From Gordius sp. MW1 (lineage: Eukaryota; Nematomorpha; Gordioida; Gordea; Gordiidae): a stretch of 64,000 nt of DNA. A program made the translations under genes and the position numbers. The stretch is from assembly GCA_964036665.1 (NCBI GenBank), contig OZ038527.1, positions 27,377,901 to 27,441,900 of the forward strand, written 5' to 3'. Positions within the stretch are counted from its first letter, which is position 1; each line of letters begins with the position of its first letter. The notes below the pieces were generated by a model that worked only from the letters and a program-made list of their open reading frames with translations, searched no databases and was not told the DNA's origin. Positions 33,960 through 45,468 of the stretch are shown here, in pieces.

Positions 33960-34982
33960 TCATGCTTCTACAAGTCCTTCCCTCCATCCCGGACTTGTGT
34001 CATTAGGTACCCACACCTGCTGCTCGGGTTCGAAAAATCTTTTTTGGGTCCATCGGTGTTTATAGTACTTTTGTTTCCAGATCGATTCTTCAACCTTGTG
34101 GCGAGTCGTTCTTCTGAGCTGGTCTAGCGTCGTACGAATCCTGCGATTGAACATCGCCTCAGCCGGGCTAATACCTGTAGTCACGTTTTGACTACTACGC
34201 ATGCTCATTAATACTTGTAGTAAGTTTAACGAGTCATTAACCCCCGACTTTTTATTCGCATAGAACTTACTTTTAATAGTTCTAATATAGCTCTCGGCTA
34301 AACCATTAGATTTGGGTTGGTAGGGCGGTCCCGTAAATTGAACTATGCCATTGTTTTTACAAAAATTTTTAAATTCCGTAGATTTAAATTGCGGGCCATT
34401 GTCACTGACAATATATCTAGGCAACCCAAAACGCGCAAATATTGTCCTTAAATTTTGGATAATTTTTGTTGAGTTTATCTCGCCCAGCACCATTACTTTG
34501 GGCCATTTTGTAAAAGCATCAATGCAAACTAACCAATACTTCTTATTAATGGGTCCCGCTAGATCTATGTGAACCCGTTCCCAAGGCTTGTTAGGAACGT
34601 TCCAAGCGTATAGGGGTACCTCTTTAATGTTTGGTCGTTCTTCTTGGCAATATTTACAAGTATTAACGTATTTTTCTATGTCTACGTTAATATTATTCCA
34701 GTACACATAGTATCTCCCTAATGACTTCATAGCCACGATTCCCGGATGACCATCATGTAAAATTTTAAGAATATCTGGCCTTAATTTTTCCTGAATTATA
34801 AGTCGATCTTTATAAAATAAAAGATTAGTTTCGAAAGAAATGTAATTTCTTAATTGCAGGTATTTTCGTACATTATCGTTATTTGAAGAGCCTTGCCATC
34901 TATTTTTAAATTGCTCTATAACTTCTTTTAGTACATTATCTTTTATTGTTTCCTCTACAATATTTTTTGTATTCAAAGTCAA
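33960..34982 (-). pseudogene. Gypsy integrase region, open reading frame intact
   Basis: This is the longest clean frame of the element (340 residues). It has the N-terminal zinc-binding HDGHPGIVAMK with CKYC, then the DDE core: first Asp in HIDLAGP, second in VSDNGPQF, Glu in NGLAESYIRT. A C-terminal region with basic residues and WVPNDTSPGW follows. Integrase joins retrotransposon DNA to the genome. All three catalytic residues are present, but the upstream pol frames are broken, so no full polyprotein can be made. Confidence 0.88.
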
Positions 34983-34989
34983 GTCATCG

Positions 34990-35569
34990 ATTAATTGTAA
35001 TTTAATTCTTCGTATATCATTATCGATGTTTAAATTATGAGGTGAATCCTTTGGGCATAACCGAGAAAGTGCGTCAGCACACTGATTAGATTTCCCTGGG
35101 ATGTATTTTATATCATAATCATATTGAAGTAATTTAATTGCCCATCTTAGTAACCTATTATTGGTTATTTTACTAAGATCCCGGGTTGTCCCAAAATATT
35201 TATAAGAGGGTGGTGATCTGTCTGAATTGTGAATTTAGAACCATAAATATACTGATGGAATTTATTTATCGCATAAATTGCTGCCGATGCCTCTCTTTCG
35301 ATGACAGAGTAATTTTTCTCAGCGGGATTTAGGTAACGAGAGGCGTAGGCAATAGGTTTTTCTTGGCCTGAGGAAAACTTATGCGTATAACTGCTCCTAG
35401 ACCTAAATTGACGCGTCGATTGAAATTATGATAGGCAATTCTTTTTGATATGGCACTATAGTTTTTCTGTTAGAAATTATAGTTTTAACTTTTTCAAAAG
35501 TTAATTTTTCTAAGTCACCCCATACCCATTTTGTATTTATGGAAGTTAATTTGTATAAAGGAGCGCAAT
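34990..35569 (-). pseudogene. Gypsy RNase H region, broken
   Basis: Minus-strand pieces in shifting frames read LYKLTSINTKWVW and PIIISIDAS, the latter corresponding to the first catalytic Asp of RNase H. Stops and frameshifts interrupt it. It lies exactly between RT and integrase, as expected for Gypsy pol. Confidence 0.7.
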
Positions 35570-36468
35570 TTATCTGAAGTTTGGGATAAAAGTTTCTAAA
35601 TAGTTTACCAACCCAAGGAAAGAACGAAGTTCCTTTTTGTTTTCTGGTGTTTTAAAACTTTTAATCTTTAGAACCTTATCCTCACTCGCTGTTATACCTT
35701 CACTATTAATTATATGTCCTAAGTATTTGACAGACTTTTTAAATAGTTGCATTTTCGTTTGAGATGTTGTTAAACCAACAGTTTGAAAGAGATTTAATAC
35801 TGTTACTAATTTGTTTAAGTGATCCTTTTCGTTTTTACCGCTAATTATAACATCGACCATAAAGACGCTGACCCCGGGCATGTTATTAACCAATTGTCTC
35901 ATAAACCTATGAAAGATAATCGGCGCTGTTGTAAGCCCAAACGGTAATCTCTTATAACGAAAATATCCTATATGCGTTGATATGTTTAAATATTCCCTTG
36001 ATTTCTCATCAAGTTCAAGCTGTAAAAAGGCATCCTTGAGATCAATGATAGAAAAATTTTACCTCCGGCTATTCTTTCGGCCACGTCGCTGAAAGTCGGG
36101 AAAATATCCTGATCTTTAGCCAAGTGTTGATATATGGTTAAACGAAAATCACCACATATAGGCACCTGCCCTGTTTTCTTCTTAACATTTACCGTTGGCG
36201 TAGCCCATTTAATCGGCGTTAAAGTAGGATTAACTTTTTCAATGACGTCTTCGTTAAGTAGCCGTTGTAGTTCATCTTCTACAGCTTGTCGTAGTGGAAA
36301 CGGTACTCTTCTTGCTGCAAACATTTTTGGCATCGCGTTATCATTGATTTCGAGCGTCACTTTGAAATCTTTTACTTTTCCTAATTTTTCGCAAAAGACG
36401 TGGGGAAATTGTTTTATAATTGCATGTACATTTGAAGGTATTTCAATAATAGAATTTAGGCAAACCAA
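35570..36468 (-). pseudogene. Gypsy reverse transcriptase, frameshifted and with mutated YxDD site
   Basis: The first frame (36468-35986) carries LLNEDVIEKVNPTLTP, WATPTVNVKKK and GDFRLT. A one-base shift near 36.055 kb moves the catalytic IDLKDAF block into another frame, which continues to 35570 with LPFGLTTAP and FLGLVNYLETFIPNF. The YxDD position reads FMVD: the codon is GTC where GAC (Asp) is expected. A further shift follows at about 35.575 kb. The enzyme cannot be active. Confidence 0.85.
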
Positions 36469-37516
36469 CTTTTCGTAAAGTTAAGTTAAATTTTGAGATA
36501 AATGGCATACCGAATATTGCTGAACCTTTACCTTTGTTGACATAAATATCTAAATACTTTGTCACACCACCAACGTCTACCTTCACTTTGGTTTTACCAA
36601 GTGTTGAAATAGCCGTTCTACCATAGCCGTATATCTTCGGAGCTTGGTAAAGTTTAGGCTTGCCGATTCGAGACCACGTTATTTCATCAATGACGCTACA
36701 TGCCGCACCAGTATCGAAGATCATTTCATAGGGCACATCGTTAATTCGTACGTTGATGTGAGCTTTGGTGTGCTGATTGAAGTCGTGGTTGATGGCTGAT
36801 AACGTATTCATCACCGTTCTACATTTTTTTGCTAAATGGTTTGGTTTCCCACACCGATAACATTTAGGGGGTGGCTTTTTCCTAAGTGTGCTAAATTTAG
36901 GAAAATGTACATCTCTATTGTTGAAGTTATTAAACGACTGCTTAACCTTGTTTACTTCAACAGCCCCCGATGTTTCGTGTTCTACCGAATCTAACGCCAA
37001 TGCTCGATTAACTGTTTCTTCGAAATTTATGTTACCACTCGGATACTTAGCTCTTAACTCAATGTTAAGCCTTGGTAAGTTACATCCTAGGACAAATATA
37101 TCCTTTAATACCTCGTCTAGATTATTTTCAAATTTACAGATTTTCAAAAGAAATTTCAAACGAATACTAAATTCAATAATACTTTCGTTATTTCTAATTG
37201 CCTTATAAAATTGTTCTCTATGATGATAAATAGAAAACTTATTGGCGAATATACTCCTAAGGGCATTAATTATCTCATCGTAATTAGTCTTGTCTACTAA
37301 TTTTGGATATAAAAAGTCCCTTAATTTTGTTAAAGTGTTAAGGCCTACGTAAGTGAGTAACAATGTTTTTCGCCTTTCTACCGTGATGTCTCTCAACTTG
37401 AATAAGAGCTCGATATTAAATAAATAGTCAATAGAATTACTTGGATCATACAGAATTGAATCCTTCAATTCCTTTGAGTAATCGCAAGAAAAATTCGTCT
37501 CCGGTTTGATGACCAT
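36443..37516 (-). pseudogene. Gypsy gag-protease ORF
   Basis: The frame of 357 residues has a gag-like N-terminal half, then a CX2CX4HX4C zinc knuckle (CYRCGKPNHLAKKC) for nucleic-acid binding, and a retropepsin-like aspartic protease with DTGAACSVID at about residue 266. A downstream IFGMPFISKFN is the family's ILGxDFL-like block. It overlaps the RT frame by 26 bp in a +1 relation, which could be natural frameshifting or a mutation. Other copies would be needed to decide. It is the best-preserved part with integrase. Confidence 0.85.
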
Positions 37517-37798
37517 CTGAAAATAATATGGATAATAAATTCTTTAAGTTAAGCGAGGTAGGGAGCGTCTTATAAACGAGGTTGAGTTTAAGGTCCAAGG
37601 GTTCTAAGGTCTCGTCGCCATTATAAAATATCCGGTTTATTAGGTAACATATAAGAAACAAAACAAAAGGTGCCTGATGGTAATTACAATAACACGTTTA
37701 AATAGACATTCAATTTACAACCAATTAACAATCAATTAACATTACATTTCAATTCGAACGCTCAAGGTCAAGATAGTATTTGCATACATTACATTTGC

Positions 37799-38090
37799 AT
37801 TTTATTTTTATGTGACATATGTTTAAAAAATTATGTTTTTTAGACATTTTAAACATTTTTTCCTAAGCTGTTTTGATTTGTGCGTTGGAAGGAATACTAA
37901 GGCAATGCATTTAAATTTCAACAAACTTTTGGTGGGTTCAGAAATTGGCCATGACTAGACTTACCATTTATTAAAAATGCGTTTCTAAAAACAAAATCTT
38001 TAAAATTATGCCGTCCATCATGCATTTTATATACTAAAATACTACTTTATTATCGTCAAAATATTATTTTGGTTCCGTTCCACAAGCGCA
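37799..38090. other. AT-rich spacer
   Basis: No feature is seen between the Gypsy element and the next retroelement scrap. Confidence 0.4.
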
Positions 38091-38099
38091 TTTTAGCAT

Positions 38100-39065
38100 A
38101 CACAAATCTTACATAATTTTTACACCCACATAAAATATTTCATCGAATATACCCTTAACTTATTATTCGATACTAACACCGGGCTACAAGCCACATTATC
38201 AACAAAATCTGGAGGCCTAGGAATTTGTTCACCCAGCTCCATATCACTGGCCTCATTTATATCGCTACACTTATTCGCAAAATCGATCGACGCTAAACTA
38301 ATCCGATAGTCCCTCGATGAAACATTTTTAAAGGTTCTATTCCTTTGGAATTCAAATGTTAAAAAAGAAACCTCGTCACCATAAAACCAAATCAAAAGGA
38401 TTAAGACGCTTGTTTGGTTTCGCACTCCGTTCCTTATCTCCTTTCGAGCTGCGATACCAAATAGCATTACAACCTGCACCTTAGGTGTTTGATTTCTGGA
38501 CATGAATGGTTTGAGGCTTTTCCTAGCAAGCTATCCAATATGATGTTAGTACTGCGAGCTATCCTACAATATAGCACTATGCCTTGGAATATAATACACC
38601 AAGGATAAGCCTGTAAAAATTGTAACCTGCCAGTTGATGAAGAGGCATACCACCCATTAAGGCTAAATAAATTTAGACACTTACGACACTCTAAAATTAA
38701 TTTCATTATCCAGTCAACCCTTAAAAAGGCCTTTCCATTTCCATCCATACTTGAACCTTCAGATCCTTCCCTTAAAAGTCGAATGCGTCCTGACGGTTCC
38801 TCACTAGTCCCATGGGAAACCGGTTTCCTTTTAAAATGGGATTACACATGCTTTGACTTATTTATCCCCAATTATGACACCATGGCCTCGCCAAAGAAGG
38901 CAAGCTACAAAATACAAGGCCCTCTAGGACTCTATTTTTATTCCAATAGTATCCTCCTATTCAGGATCCTATGGAAAACTGGCGTTGGCTTTATTCAAAG
39001 AAGGTAGGCGATCCCATCCCTCTAAATATTCCCGCGCATTTTTATGGAAACAATTAATAGCAATT
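38100..39065 (+). pseudogene. Retroelement-associated protein remnant (RPDG..LVPW family)
   Basis: From about 38.61 kb the + strand is open through CKNCNLPVDEEAYHPL, HLRHSKINFIIQSTLKKA and MRPDGSSLVPW, then LLKWDYTCFDLFIPNY and ASPKKASYK. A frameshift near 38.92 kb leads to FIPIV and KLALALFKEVGD. This order (Cys pair, HSKIN, RPDG..L.PW, WD.TC.DT, F.P.V.ET) is one I associate with the C-terminal part of retroelement-encoded proteins common in invertebrates. The exact class is uncertain to me. Minus-strand open frames here are shadows. Confidence 0.55.
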
Positions 39066-41100
39066 TTATTCGCAAAATTTAATTTCAAACTTTTTTTAAA
39101 TTCGTGACCTCTTCTAAAAGAGGTAGATGAAGACATAGAACTCATATAATGTTATTGTGATATACGTGTATACCACGTTACCATATGTTGGTATATCGCG
39201 TTTTAATGTCCGCGGTATACTTTGATCTTACTTTGTTTTATTTAATTTAATGTTAATGTAAAAGGGTTAACGAATGGTTCCGCAATTCTTATAATTAAAA
39301 AAAAAAGGAATTGGTCAAAGGAAGGCATTTTTACTGCGGGTTAACCTAGACGCGGAAGTGACTAAGATTCTTTGACGCTCTCTTTTTCTTAATTACTTTT
39401 ACTTTTTATTTTTAACTCAGCCACATCTGTTACTAATCTTTGCAGCCCCGTCTGAAGATTTGCTCGTTCAATCAAGCCCACCACCCAGGGAAGATTCAAC
39501 GGCTTTATAAGCGCCATCACACAGCATTACTGCAGTCCTTAAGAATTTTTCCCCAGTCCTTCGAAATTTTTCCCTAACTTTGTATTTTCCCTAAAACCTT
39601 TATAATTGTTCCCAAACCCTACGCTTTCACTCTTTCATTGTGATTTTACTAAATGTTATAATTTTATCTTCGTGAACCTTTTTGTGAATATAAAGTCGAG
39701 TTCGCGTGAATAAACCATCTACTAATTTTGTAAAGTCTTTTCACTTACGTCGCTACCTTTTTCGCCTTAGCCGCCGCCCATAATATTTATCGTATCCCTT
39801 GATACGTGGATTCCCCATTTCCCCCAACCCCTCGTAAAACAGTGTATCTCATTCAATTAATTATAACATTTATTGTTAGATTTCTTAACATTGTCGGATC
39901 TTTTGATCTTATATCTCGAGAAGTACATCTGCCTATCAGAGGCATACTCACTGAGTAACCCCTTTTCCTGTAACCTTAGGTTCATAGTAATACTTTTACT
40001 TTCTATTTAATTTCAATACGTGTGTTACTTTACCCCCCTCCCCCCGACTCGCTCATACTTATTTATTTACTTCTCCCCATATTTGATTGTTTATAACATG
40101 AACACGCATCAGTAATTTTTAATATACGCGTGTGATCGTATTAATTATTTAATTCTTGTGTGATTTAATTCATTATTCTAATTCTCGGATTTGATTATCA
40201 ATAAAATATATATAAAGGATCTAAAGAAAGAATTAAATGTGAGTCCCCCTTTGGGGGGGGACAAGTTTTATCCCTTTACGGCCCAATATAGTTTATCCTT
40301 TTACGGCCCGATATATCCCTCTATCTTTCCTTTCAATTCGCCCAAATATTTATTCCTATTCCTCATAGCTTAAATCCCATCCTGAACAAATACAAAGAGT
40401 TCATCATCTTGTTTTAGAATTGGAAATTAAGAATTGGAATAAACAAAATATAAAGATTGCATCATGATCATATTCGAAAACACAATAGTTATTTAATATT
40501 ATATTATATAATTGTCTTTTAATATTATGTTCAGATATATAACAATAAACTAACATTATAAAAAAAATTATTAATCAGAACACGTTCGGTAATGTGTTTG
40601 TTTACGTGACAAGAAAGCCATTTGTTAAACAACATGGATGGCAAATGTGACAAACTTCCTAAGGATTCAACCTTAAAATATAGAAAAACATTTTAATTTA
40701 AAATTTAGGTATACTAAATGTTTTATTTTGAAAAATCAAACTAATCGTAATAATGATTTTATAAAATGATTTGAAAATAAACTTTTTCCGATAAAAAAAT
40801 AATCTTAAGTAAAAATGAATTAGCCTCATATAATTTGATACTATATTATTTGTAGATGATTGTTTTAAAATAATTTCTCATAAATTTTTTTTTAAAGTTT
40901 CAGGTTAAATTAATAAATGGTGAACATTAAGTTAATTTTAATAAATATCATAAAGCATTAAAGAAATCAAACAGTTTAAGTAAAATTACGTTTTTTAATA
41001 TTAATTTAATTATAAGTTATATTTTGAGGTAATTTTTAAAATGGGAACTATATACAAAATTGCATTTAAAAGTTTTAAGTACTTTTTTAATTTTATTGAC
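39066..41100. other. Non-coding stretch with several pyrimidine-rich tracts
   Basis: No gene is supported. 39.42-39.83 kb has TATAAAGTCGAG and GAATAAACC, which could belong to a solo LTR, but no matching second copy exists in the window, so I leave it unassigned. Confidence 0.35.
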
Positions 41101-41114
41101 AAAGTTTGCTGGGT

Positions 41115-42440
41115 ACTTCTACTAGTTATCGGCTGTCCTTCAATGTCTCTTTTTCTAAACTTGGAACTGAACTAGTTACCTTTCCAAAAATTGAACTATG
41201 AACTTGAACTAGTTCGTTTTCTTGAAGTTGAACTATGAACTTGAACTTAGTGTTGTTAATATGCTCGAATTGGTTGTAATTGTATTGTGCTAAACCTGGT
41301 AATAGGCACATATCTCCTACCATTACCATCAGCATAACAAGCACATGCTGCTTAATTACCCGGTTACTAGCAAGGCAGATTAAAGTTGCCATGGTTGCTG
41401 GTTGAGAGAGATGTAACAAACCAGGAATTTACCAGATTGGATTGATTTAAACCGTGGTATCGAGCAGGGTTGTTTAAAACTTAAAAATATATTATAAAGA
41501 ACTTTGCCCCCCTCCCTTTTTTGTCCCGTTGGTTTGTCCCCCCCCCCTTTCCGGGAACAACAATAAAAGTAGCATTATTAGTGGAATAAGAAAACAAAGA
41601 TTATTATTTTGTTATTATTTGCACATATATTATTTTATAACAAACATTACAATCAATAGTAAACTATGATATTTAAGTTTAAGATCCCATTTTTTATCCC
41701 AAAAAATTTCCTCCCATTTCTAACTAACTTTGCTGTTAAATATTTATTTTCTAATTTAGTATATATCGTGTATTTAATTTGCAGAATTCCCATATAGAAA
41801 TTTTTGTTGAATGCACCCGCCAACCCTATTTTATAAGTTCTTCTTTATTTAATGATAATTTTTAAAATAATATTTTATTCAAGTCCCATTTCCATCTACT
41901 TCCCCCTGATTTCTATTATCAACTGTAATTATATAATTATATTATTTGAAATGAAAAATAAAAGCATTGCACATAGAATTGTTTTCAAAATTATAAAGCT
42001 GATTTACTTTTGTATAAAAAAGTTTGTTGGCATGAAAAATGTTTATTAAATTAGATTTTATAAAGGACTATTTTTAATTTAAATTAAACAATAATAAGTT
42101 AAAATAATAGAACTCAATAAAAATTTGATTCGAATTTTAAAATTGCGGATTGGATTTAGATTTAAAAAACTGATTTTTGATTAGATAAAACTATTTTCAA
42201 AAACCCTCGGATCGAATTAAAATTCTATAATATTTAAAAAAAAATGAACTGAACTATGAACTGAACTTGAACTAGTTCATTTTGTAAAATTTGAACTAAG
42301 AACTGAACTAGTTCGTTTTTTCCAAAATGAAGTTGAACTAGTTACTTTTGAAAAAATATGAACTTTAACTAATTTTTTTTAAACTGAACTATAAACTTGA
42401 ACTAGTTCATATTTAAGATAAACTTTAAAAGCTCTAGTTA
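41115..42440. repeat. Repeat rich in GAACTAGTTC palindromes at both ends
   Basis: 41.16-41.26 kb and 42.24-42.41 kb carry many overlapping TGAACTATGAACTTGAACTAGTTC words in direct and palindromic form around an AT-rich centre with poly-C runs. It may be a non-autonomous DNA element with subterminal repeats. Termini and target duplication were not resolved. Confidence 0.5.
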
Positions 42441-43405
42441 AAAACATTCATAACCAATAAAAAACTTTAATAGATAATTTAGTATAATGAATTAAGATTT
42501 TATATATTTTATTAACATAAATTGCAGTAAAAGACATAATTTTTTTATATAATTTTAAGATTGTATAGGATACTCACATCCTTTTAGTTGATTTGGAAAT
42601 TTTAACTGGGATGGGATAGATTTTTACGCTTCAATAGGTTTGCTTTTCTGCTTAATGGTTAAACTTAAAAAATTGTAAAATGTAATTTATATAATTTTAT
42701 CTACTGGTATTAAGACTGTAATTTATTTTCAATAACTTAAAAATAAATTTTTATTAACTTGAGTATAGTTACTTTTTAATAAATGTTTGTTGAGAATCAA
42801 AAACACAATAATTATTAGTATCTAAATAAAATTGTAGAGGATTACTTACATTTTAATTAAAATTATTATAAAAAAAATAAAATGATAAAACTTATGTTAT
42901 TGGCTGAATCTTAAGTACACAGTTCAAATATTTACACAATGTGATTTTGCCACTTTGCATTAATAAGGATTGCAATTTCATAATACATTAACAGTCAAAC
43001 CATTTTAAACCAATAAAATCTCATCTATCATCTTCATTTATTTTACGTTCCTTTGGTTGGTGCTTAAATATTTTTTATATAAAAGATATAATTTACAATA
43101 CCTAATTAAAATATTTAATATATGATTGTGTTTTGAATTAAACTTTTTAAGAACAAATGCATAGTTGTCACAAGTTGAAATGAGACTGCAGGATATTTAT
43201 GGCTGTGGAACTGCTTTTAAACTCCCCCCCCCTACACAGCATTATTTCATTGATTTATATATAAATAATGTTAACATAACTTGAGGATATTGATATTTTC
43301 TTAGTGAAGGAGATGTTGCTGTGTAAAAATTCATAAAAAAATTTTCATAGTGTATCCTGGCTTGGTGTAATATAGTTATTGTTTCAAAATGTCCAGGATT
43401 TTTTT
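42441..43405. other. AT-rich non-coding stretch
   Basis: Nothing recognisable was found apart from poly-C and poly-T runs. Confidence 0.4.
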
Positions 43406-43830
43406 TCTATAGCAACTTCTTCTTCTTCTTTCTATGAATGTTTGTCACCTAGGCTGGTGGTCAGTCCTTTCAGCATTCGTTTCCATTTGTTTCTATGTTT
43501 ACATAGATCTTTCTTTATCTTGTGGACTTTCATATCGTGCGGTATTTTATGAATCCAGGTAAGCTTGGGTCTTCCACTCCTTCTTTTTCCTGCGAAATAT
43601 ATCATCTCGATTTTCTTTCCGACGTAGCTATCGTCCCTTCTTTCGACATGGCCTACCATCTTAGTCTATTTGTTAAAAGCTTTGTCGTAATAGATGTAGT
43701 ACCCAGAATTCTTCTTATTTCTTTATTTCGCCTATGTTCCTTTTTGCCTACTCCTAGCGCCCATCTTAGCATTCTCATCTCCATGGTCGCAAGACGCTGC
43801 TCTTCTCTTTTACGTAGAGCTCATGATTCC
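43406..43830 (-). mobile_element. RTE-type LINE fragment, RT C-terminal domain
   Basis: The minus strand encodes, in order, RMLRWALG-like, RRILGTTSITTKLL-like, GHVERRDDSYVGKKIE, KRRSGRPKLTWIH and LCKHRNKWKRML, ending near a GAAGAAGAAG tail. This is the standard C-terminal layout of RTE-clade reverse transcriptases (GHV.RR...G.R..GRP...W). One frameshift separates the first third. Confidence 0.78.
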
Positions 43831-45464
43831 GATAGCGACAATGGATACAGAAAAAATTGTGCTTACCATCTTAATACAAACGAGAATGGTCTTTACCGGT
43901 TACAATAGAACAAAAAATGGCGATTGTCAACAAGGATATTATAATACTGGACATTTGTTGATTGAAAAATGGTAACCATAAGAAACTCATTTTGAAATGG
44001 TTGCGTTCACTAAAATAAATGGTAAACCTAGCCACCGCTTATTTTAAGTGATTTAAGAAGTTGCTATAATTTATAAGCTTAGAAAGATGTCGGATGTCGA
44101 GATATGTATATGAATTTAAATTATGTGATAAGGTAACAATTTCTTTATAAATTATTATTAAAAATTTATAGGAATCATATATAGTTAAAAAATGTTTTAA
44201 CACTAACTCATATGATAAATCTAATTGCTCGAAGGAGACAGCCAATTATAACTTATGCAAACGTTTTTGGGTATAATTATTGGATTTGCACACTTATATT
44301 TAGGCAAATATTATAAATGATAGAATTAAAAATGGGGCACAACCAATTGTACCATCTGAAGAGGAAAGATCTATTTTGAAAAATAATTTTGTAAACGGTG
44401 GAAAGTCATAATTTTACAATTATATAAATTAATCTACTATTCAATCTTAATGATAACTAATTATTTTAAACCTTATTTAAGAAAAAAAATGTTATTTCTT
44501 AAGATGAGTAATTGCTTTAAAATGATATCTCAGTTTTATATAAAATTTACAATTTTAAAACATGTTTAGCAAAAATTGCGTATTGTGAGTAACTTGTAGG
44601 TATTTTAATTGGATTTATTCACATATAATTGATTTTGGTTTCAAAACAATGCATATATCAAATTCAATCTGTGAATCACTAATGTTACTTTTCAAAATTT
44701 AGTAGACTTTTTTAAAATTAGAATTAATGGTGTAGGCATGATTGCCAAAATAAGAGCAGAGTTTAAGAATTTTGATAATACTTTTAACAAAATTTTATTA
44801 AGATTATATACATCAGTGGTGTAAGCAGGATTCCACAAAAAGAAGCAGGTTACTTTTTTGGAAAACAATTTTGGTTAACCCGCAAGAGTATTTGTGGGGT
44901 ATTTTGAAACCCCACCCAAATTATAAATTGAAATATAAAACGCCATTTAAGTCTAATGAATTTGGTTTATTTAGTAGCTTAATATTTTATCAAACAACTA
45001 GGTTGATGAAAATTTCATAGTTTTTGGCTTGATACTTTTAAAATATAGAAGCTTTTTTGGCTCGTGGGGTTCTGTTTACCCCACTAATGCTCTTACGCAA
45101 GTTTTTTTTATATGAGAAAATTTATGTATTTTTTGTATGCTGATATCTTTTACAATTTGCGTTTTAAATACATTTTAGCATTCTTTTAATAAAAAATTAC
45201 GTTTATTTTGATTTATTTTAAGGTATATGATGTCAGAAGGTAAAATGAGGGGAAGCTCTAAAATAATCAAAATAAAAATGGGGGTCCAGAAAATTGTTTA
45301 TAAGTTTTGTAATATTGATTAAATTCATATCAAAATTTATACCATCAATCTCATGTTTAAAGTTTGAAAGGTTTACTTTGAAAGTTATAAGAAGTTAAAA
45401 AGTGGGGTAAAGTTATACCCCACGAATGCTCTCGCGTTCGGGAGTTTCAGGTAACTCTCGAGGG
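43831..45464. other. AT-rich non-coding stretch
   Basis: No gene was found. Paired words such as 'cccacgaatgctctcgcg' (45.42 kb) and 'ccccactaatgctcttacgc' (45.08 kb) suggest an old repeat around 44.8-45.45 kb. Confidence 0.4.
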
Positions 45465-45468
45465 TTAA

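Larger units (their letters stand above)
32290..37793 (-). mobile_element. Gypsy-type LTR retrotransposon, degenerate, with a nested element in its 3' LTR
   Basis: The whole block is flanked by the 5-bp duplication TTTGC (32285-32289 and 37794-37798). The 5' LTR is 37622-37793 (172 bp). The 3' LTR is split into 32290-32336 and 33659-33776 by another LTR element. A primer-binding-like TGGCGACGAG follows the 5' LTR, and a polypurine tract (AAAAGGGGGAG) precedes the 3' LTR at about 33.78-33.79 kb. Gene order on the minus strand is gag with zinc knuckle, protease, RT, RNase H remnants, integrase. Several frameshifts and a lost RT aspartate show it is inactive. Confidence 0.92.

Noticed and set aside
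38120..38748. Two minus-strand open frames of 93 and 127 codons
   Set aside because: They are shadows of the + strand retroelement remnant, which has recognisable motifs in order.
39420..39830. Possible solo LTR with TATAAAG and GAATAAACC
   Set aside because: No second copy, no TG..CA ends with a short duplication, and no adjacent primer site could be found.
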